This document shows positions 58,313 through 64,000 of a DNA stretch of 64,000 nucleotides, one piece after another. The translations under genes and the position numbers were made by a program. Numbering within the stretch: position 1 is the stretch's first letter; each line of letters begins with the position of its first letter. Where the stretch lies: the NCBI RefSeq assembly GCF_029168945.1, contig NC_083604.1, positions 42,775,686-42,839,685 of the forward strand. Direction: 5' to 3'. The notes beneath the pieces are model-generated. The model did no database searches. It was given only the letters and a program-made list of their open reading frames with translations, and was not told the DNA's origin. The DNA comes from Cannabis sativa. Its lineage: Eukaryota > Streptophyta > Magnoliopsida > Rosales > Cannabaceae.

Positions 58313-61248
58313 GGTTTATACTTCTAAGGCCCAAAAACAAGTTGAAGGCGTTTTTAAGTTGTGAGAAGAACTAAGAAACATGCATTAATGTTATAGCTAG
58401 CTAAAGCGGCACTTGTGTATGGAAAAGCATGCAAAAAACATTTGCAGAGATATGTATATGTTAATGTTAGTGGAGTTTGCATGGGCCACTTGCGTTTGGT
58501 GTTGATGAGTAAAGAATTGAATTATCATGATTTTGTGCTCGGTGACTGAATTTGGATAGCAAATTTTTTTATATATTTTTTTTTATGTGGCAGACATGAT
58601 TTCGGCTTAGGTCACAATTGTTTTGAGTAGTTTTAGGTCATGTCAAAGCATATATATAAATATATATATGGCGCATCAGATAGGGATAAATCATAAATGT
58701 AGTTGACATTGATATGTTTATATAAATCTTTTTCCCACTTTACTATAGCACTGTAAATGGTGATCGATTGATGTCATGTATGGCAAAGTTATCAACTTGG
58801 TATGGAAAAGGTAACATCAGTCGTGTAAATTGTTAAATTTAGTATATCATTGTTTGAAAATAAGAAAGTATAATTATGTGACAAAATGAAAATTTTTGTT
58901 ATTGCCATACAGTGGTACGGTAATAAGATTAAACTTGGTTTATGTTGATTTCTCTCAAAAAAACAAAAACTTGGTTATGTTGACATGTGATGTTGCTACT
59001 TGCTAAATAGCATTTTTATGCCCTAATAATAAGTTTTTGTTTAATCTTCAAATCTTCTAAAATAATATAAATAAATGAATAAAAACAACAAATGTTCTCA
59101 AATTTATTTAGCTGTAGGGGCAGCAGGGCGATTTTAATTAAGAGTTCATAGCAATGGAATAAATGACTGTTTGGCAATTCTGAGATAAAAAAAAATTGGC
59201 GATCAAATCTTTGATTTAATAACAGTAACAATTCAGTTTTTTCATTAATTTTGTCACAGAAAATTTAGTTTTTGAATAACTCGCTCAACTAAATAACACA
59301 GGAGGCATTGATGGAGAAATGAATTAAGGTGTGTAATGAAGCAATTTTTGTTTAGTTAGGAGGAAAAGAGGCAAAGGAAATGATTATAGATTGCTAATTT
59401 CTTAGGCCCACAAAAAATAATCATTCTGGGCAAATTTATTGCACAAAAAAAAAAAAAAATAGAGTACTGTTTTAAATACTTAAAAAGAATAAATTTAAAT
59501 GTTATTTATTTTCAATTATAATTAACCTTTTTAAGTAGGGTATAACTGGTATAGGATATTTTTTATTTCTAGTACTTAGAAATTGTATTCTATTTTTTTA
59601 ATGATAATATATATCCTGCTAGTTTTTGGGAAATTCTAGAAAATATACAATGTCAAAAACAAAATTCCAAATAGTCATTACACGAGTGCTAGTGCTACTG
59701 CTACTTACTATGTGAATCTGCTTTTGGCACCATAAGTTATTCCAAAAAAAGAAAAAAAAAATCTTACCTACTATAACCATGATGTACATCATATAAAGAA
59801 AATTAACTTACAATTCTCACCTAAAATAGGAAATGTCCAGTTGGGGCAAAAATGATGCACAATTTTCTAATAAATATGTACATACATACATATATAAAAG
59901 ATTATTTTATTTCCTTGCTATTATACCAAACAAAAACAACTCTAAAGAAATCTCAAATCTATCATTCCCTTCACTTTTCCATAACTCATACTTTCATCCG
60001 TTTTACCATTAGTTGTGATACCCTCGATAGTATTCATACAAACATTAATCTAATTTTATTTTATTTTTTAGGGAAAAGAGCGACATTAATGTATTTTGAA
60101 CTTCGCACGTTTTGCTTTTAATTTGAATACTATTATAATTGGGGAATTGAATTGATACAAGAATATAATTACCGTCCCCTTCAGTGAATTTGACATTTGA
60201 AATTGAAAGTTCACAGACAAAATACTAGAAGAAAAACATATTCGAGTATCAAAATTTAGGACATTCTGAAAATCAATTCCTAAGATTGAACTTCTATTAA
60301 ATTCGAGGGAACTTCCTTTCAAAAATAAAATAAAAAAAATTGGAGGGAACCAAATAATATAAATACACTTATATATACGTAATGCGTTTCTTTTCTAACT
60401 TATTCCTTAGTGGGGAGTTTGGTGAGGACATCATAGCTGCAATTAGAATAAGGCCTGGCTCATAACGAGGAATCCTGTTGGCAATAGCATCTGAATAATA
60501 TATTCCTCCCCTTAATAATAATAATAATAAATAATATATTCCTCCACTAAATCAGTATAAATGAGCTACAAAGATTCCATAGATTGGTGGGGCCAAAATA
60601 TTGTTGTGGGTGAGTGACCCTCAAAGTGATAAGGCACATAATATGACACATCACACAAATTGACCAAAGCACACCACAGCCTATCACCATTTTCACTTAA
60701 TACGGTTTTTATAAGCTATTGATAAGTTTAATGCATTTCAAATTGAACTCTTTATCTAATAATTTTTAATTTACAGCTGTGATAATGTCAGCAATTTAGA
60801 AGTGGAGTATATTCATGCAAAATTTATCTCTGTGATGTCAAACATAAACTGGGTGTGCAAACTTAACTGTTAGTTGACAAAACTCACCCAATAAATAGAA
60901 AGTAAATAGATAAAACTTCCACTAGTTTGTTATAATAATAATAATTAGTCCGACGAAAATTAGAAGCAAACACTATAATAAAAACAGTTGTAGAACTTTA
61001 AATTGCAAAACATTTGCGAAGGACAAAAGCTTTAGCCCTAACAAAACTTTAACCACTTAAACCTAGCTCAGGTCAGTAAGGATTCTGAGTTCACCTTACC
61101 TAAATCATACTAATGTTTATGCAGTGAAGAACATCATTTGAAACAAGAATTCAAACAAATCACTTGCTTAATTATATTAAATGAAGGATGACTATTTTTT
61201 AACTCCTTCCCCTAATCCTCTTTGAACACGTTCCGTTTCCAATAATTC
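58313..61248. other. Intergenic DNA upstream of the DUF3511 gene and before the gypsy element
   Basis: AT-rich, with an A-run near 59445 and an (AAT)n run at 60514-60533. AATAATATATTCCTCC occurs twice (60493 and 60530). No supported gene or RNA. Confidence 0.5.
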
Positions 61249-61589
61249 TGATAGGCCACCCTTAACTTTTGTGTATGCTAGGAAGAATAGGAAGGGTACT
61301 ATGGTCAACACCTTAGGGGATTGACTACTGCTGAGGTGGCAAAAAGTGGTTAGCTTGGGTGTTTGTGTGAGTGTTTTCGGGCACAGCTTTGGCTGGAATA
61401 AGAGAGGCAGGTTTTGTCTTTTGTGAGTGTGAAAAATATCCATCTTCTTGTAACCATTTTGGGAGAGAACCAGGCTCTCGAATTCCTGGGTATTCAATTG
61501 AAGGCTATACTGCCATTTTTCATCTCTTCAACTCCATTTTCTTCTATTTCTTGCTGTTATTTTACTGGTTTGACAGGGAGAACCTATCA
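61249..61589 (+). repeat. 5' LTR of a Ty3/gypsy element
   Basis: Begins TGATAGG (61249-61255) and ends CCTATCA (61583-61589), a perfect 7-bp inverted terminal repeat with TG..CA ends, 341 bp long. The primer site follows 3 bp later. The 3' LTR lies beyond the window, so the left border is inferred from the terminal inverted repeat only. Confidence 0.7.
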
Positions 61590-61592
61590 AAT

Positions 61593-61604
61593 TGGTATCA
61601 GAGC
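61593..61604 (+). other. tRNA-iMet primer-binding site
   Basis: TGGTATCAGAGC, complementary to the 3' end of initiator-Met tRNA, 3 bp after the LTR and 14 bp before the gag-pol ATG. Confidence 0.88.
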
Positions 61605-61618
61605 GGTACGATTCACTC

Positions 61619-64000
61619 ATGGGACCTAAGAAGGATGTGGTGCTGGAACAAATGGATGAGTTCATGGAGAACTTACGATCGGAGGTGCACAAGGAAATCG
61701 CAGAAGTGCGATCTCAGCTGGGCAAGGAAGTCTCGGAAACAAGAGCTGAAATCCAACGACTGCCGGAGTTGTTGATGACCCAAATGACCCGATTACTTGC
61801 AGCGGGCAAAACGCAGATCGAGATACCGGTTGCGGGCGGCGATCGACATCCCCCAGTCATGCCCAGAAATGGTTCGTCTTCGTCGGAGCCAGTAGAACCC
61901 GAGATGAGCTTTTCCCACACCCCACCGCAGACGACTTTTCCCCCACAACCTCCGCCCCACCCGAATCCTTATTTTCAAGCTCAAAATCACGGTGCCGATG
62001 TCCGGCCGCCGAGAATGGAGCTGCCTGTGTTTTCGGGTTCCAATCCCGAAGGATGGATTTACCGAGCTGAACGGTATTTCCTCATTTTCCGTCTCACTGA
62101 ACCGTTAATGCTCGAAACAGCCATCATCGGACTGGATGGGGATGCCCTCACCTGGTTCCAATGGGAAAACCAGAGACGGCCCATTACTTCTTGGGAAATT
62201 CTCAAACGAATGGTGTTGCAACGGTTTCGCACGGCTCCGATCGGGTCACTGTCTGAGGAGCTGTTATCAGTGACACAAACCACCACCGTGCGCGACTACC
62301 GACTTCGATGGGAGGCAGCGGCGTCGCGACTTCCAGGGGTGCCGGAGTATATCCTGGAGGGAAGCTTTGTGAAGGGCCTTAAGGAGGGAATCAAGGGGAC
62401 TCTCCACATGTTACAACCCGTGGGTTTGACCCACATCATGGATACAGCACAACGAATAGAGGAGGGGAATCAACTAATTCATTTGGGTCAACCAATTCGC
62501 TCCACTAAACCCAACTTAAGTCCCATTGTTCCTAATCGCCCAACCCAGAATGTGTTCCACCCAAAACCCCATACAGCCACACTAACATCACCACCTTCGC
62601 AAACAACTATGGTGACTTCAACCGGAAAACCTCCTACTGTGCGTAGAATGTCAGAGACCGAGTATCAAGAGAGAAGAGCGAAGGGGCTGTGTTTTCGTTG
62701 TGACAAGAAATATCACCGCGGCCATGAATGTGACCAAAAGCTCCTACAAGTGTTGTTGTTCGCTGATGAGGACGAACCTCAACCAGTTGTGGAGTCACCA
62801 CCACCATCTCCGGCGGCAGAGGAAGCTGAAACTACGGAGGAAACACTGGCGACACTCTCATTGAATTCTCTAGTAGGTATTACTTCAGCTCACACCATGA
62901 AACTTGCTGGAAAAATAGGGCAGCAACCTGTAGCAGTGTTAATTGATAGTGGAGCTACACATAATTTCATTTCTCTTGAGGTGGTAGAAGCTACGGGGTT
63001 ACCAATCACTCAGACAAACGGGTATGGCATTCTTTTGGGTACCGGGGATAAGGTAAAAGCTGAAGGAGTTTGTGCTAATGTGTCCTTGGAGTTGGGAGCT
63101 CTTCGAGTAGTCACCGATTTCTTGCCCTTAGAATTGGGAGGTGCGGATGTGATACTAGGAGTGAAATGGTTGGAGACCTTGGGTAATATGCAAGTTAATT
63201 GGCGTTCTATGGTGATGAAATTTGAAAGAGATGGAACTTGGGTCACTTTACAAGGAGACCCCAGCCTTTGCAAGTCCCCAATTACCTTAAAAGCAATGGT
63301 TCATACGGTGGAACAGGAGGGCTATGGATTTTGGGTTCACTTGGGGTCTATTCATGGGCACGAAAATCAACAAGAGATCAAAGTACCCGCACCGGTGGCT
63401 GGTTTGTTAGAAAAGTACAGAGAGGTGTTCAATATGCCCCACGGATTGCCCCCAAAGCGAGACAAGGAGCATCGGATCGTGTTGAAGGAAGGGGTAGGGC
63501 CAATCTCGGTCCGTCCCTATAGATATGCTCAGATTCAAAAGGGAGAGATCGAAAAGATGGTGCGAGAAATGCTGGCGTCGGGAATATGTGTGCCGAGTAC
63601 AAGCCCTTTTTCAAGCCCAGTTCTACTAGTCAAAAAGAAGGACGGTGGTTGGCGGTTTTGTGTTGATTATCGGGCACTGAATCGTGAGACAATAGCGGAC
63701 AAGTTTCCCATACCCGTGATTGATGAACTCTTAGATGAACTCCATGGAGCCAAGGTATTCTCTAAGATCGACTTGAAGTCCGGATATCACCAAATACGAA
63801 TGGCTCCTCAAGACGTTGAGAAGACGGCGTTTCGCACCCACGAAGGCCACTATGAGTTCCTTGTCATGCCATTTGGCCTCACCAATGCTCCGGCCACGTT
63901 CCAAGCCCTCATGAATACCCTATTTGGGGATCTCCTCCGCAAAAGTGTACTGGTTTTCTTTGACGACATCTTAGTGTACAGCTCCTCTTTGGAGACTCAT
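61619..64000 (+). CDS. Ty3/gypsy (chromovirus, probably Reina type) gag-pol polyprotein, 3' end outside window
   Basis: From ATG 61619 I read 794 codons to the window edge without a stop. An N-terminal coiled-coil-like segment is followed by gag (about residue 133-250, [14 protein letters not shown]). Then come a zinc knuckle [14 protein letters not shown] (Cys358), an aspartic protease [12 protein letters not shown] (Asp443), and a reverse transcriptase from about residue 660 with [29 protein letters not shown] and the catalytic FFDDILVY (Asp782, Asp783). All visible key residues are present. Gag and pol share one frame, as in chromoviruses; the short LTR and knuckle spacing suggest Reina. 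The rest of RT, RNase H, integrase and any chromodomain lie outside. Coding GC is clearly above the surroundings, as for a recent insertion. Confidence 0.93.
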   Translation, partial: MGPKKDVVLEQMDEFMENLRSEVHKEIAEVRSQLGKEVSETRAEIQRLPELLMTQMTRLLAAGKTQIEIPVAGGDRHPPVMPRNGSSSSEPVEPEMSFSHTPPQTTFPPQPPPHPNPYFQAQNHGADVRPPRMELPVFSGSNPEGWIYRAERYFLIFRLTEPLMLETAIIGLDGDALTWFQWENQRRPITSWEILKRMVLQRFRTAPIGSLSEELLSVTQTTTVRDYRLRWEAAASRLPGVPEYILEGSFVKGLKEGIKGTLHMLQPVGLTHIMDTAQRIEEGNQLIHLGQPIRSTKPNLSPIVPNRPTQNVFHPKPHTATLTSPPSQTTMVTSTGKPPTVRRMSETEYQERRAKGLCFRCDKKYHRGHECDQKLLQVLLFADEDEPQPVVESPPPSPAAEEAETTEETLATLSLNSLVGITSAHTMKLAGKIGQQPVAVLIDSGATHNFISLEVVEATGLPITQTNGYGILLGTGDKVKAEGVCANVSLELGALRVVTDFLPLELGGADVILGVKWLETLGNMQVNWRSMVMKFERDGTWVTLQGDPSLCKSPITLKAMVHTVEQEGYGFWVHLGSIHGHENQQEIKVPAPVAGLLEKYREVFNMPHGLPPKRDKEHRIVLKEGVGPISVRPYRYAQIQKGEIEKMVREMLASGICVPSTSPFSSPVLLVKKKDGGWRFCVDYRALNRETIADKFPIPVIDELLDELHGAKVFSKIDLKSGYHQIRMAPQDVEKTAFRTHEGHYEFLVMPFGLTNAPATFQALMNTLFGDLLRKSVLVFFDDILVYSSSLETH

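Noticed and set aside
61192..61497. 101-codon minus-strand frame and short plus-strand frames at 61371-61775
   Set aside because: They overlap the gypsy LTR and the gag start in other frames.

Overview
The window is plant nuclear DNA, most likely from a eudicot with a small-gene, repeat-rich genome. It is AT-rich, carries introns with GT..AG borders, and is dominated by plant transposon families: Copia and Ty3/gypsy LTR elements, an L1-type LINE, a tRNA-derived SINE, Helitron, hAT, Mutator-like and Tourist-like elements. The species cannot be fixed from sequence alone; a member of the Rosales such as Cannabaceae would fit, but this is a guess. There are no bacterial operons, CRISPR arrays or tRNA genes.

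Four host genes stand out. (1) 5394-10273 (+): a 3-exon gene for a conserved plant protein of 217 aa, preceded by three G-boxes. (2) 30997-33907 (+): a 7-coding-exon gene recognisable as TSL-kinase interacting protein 1 (TKI1, 505 aa), with a duplicated internal motif and two E2F-like sites in its leader intron. (3) 35591-39180 (+): an 8-exon gene for an N-myristoylated CDK-like Ser/Thr kinase of the plant At1g54610 type (611 aa). (4) 58312-58052 (-): an intronless 86-aa DUF3511 protein. Genes 2 and 3 lie head-to-tail about 1.7 kb apart and form the only gene-dense island.

The rest is a stratified transposon record. 1-4870: AT-rich DNA with a Tourist-like MITE and a 5'-truncated LINE that has a hAT MITE nested inside it, both with exact target-site duplications. 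10855-14041: a second hAT MITE, a small MITE, a Mutator-like element packed with palindromic repeats, and a Helitron helicase remnant. 14042-28070: a truncated LTR, a decayed Transposase_28-type gene, and a complete 10.1-kb minus-strand Copia element (16769-26873, TSD CTAGG) whose LTRs are almost identical although its pol is dead. 28452-30005: a possible Mutator-like element carrying a broken lysine-rich gene start. 39584-39696: a SINE with a 16-bp duplication. 40757-48066: a second, older minus-strand Copia element with unusual LTR ends and a cluster of AACGACACGTCGTT palindromes. 49289-57430: a mosaic of fragments (Copia leader, truncated LTR, gypsy gag and LTR, pararetrovirus-like capsid/protease region, Copia integrase/RT, and a GC-rich array that flips strand polarity). 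61249-64000: the 5' LTR, primer-binding site and a 794-codon uninterrupted gag-pol frame of a Ty3/gypsy element that runs off the right edge and looks potentially active.

I found no convincing new multi-gene system. The strongest leads are the young but coding-dead Copia element (implying mobilisation in trans), the intact gypsy element at the right edge, the CGACACGTCG palindrome cluster, the polarity-switching GC array, and the duplicated motif and E2F sites of the TKI1 gene.
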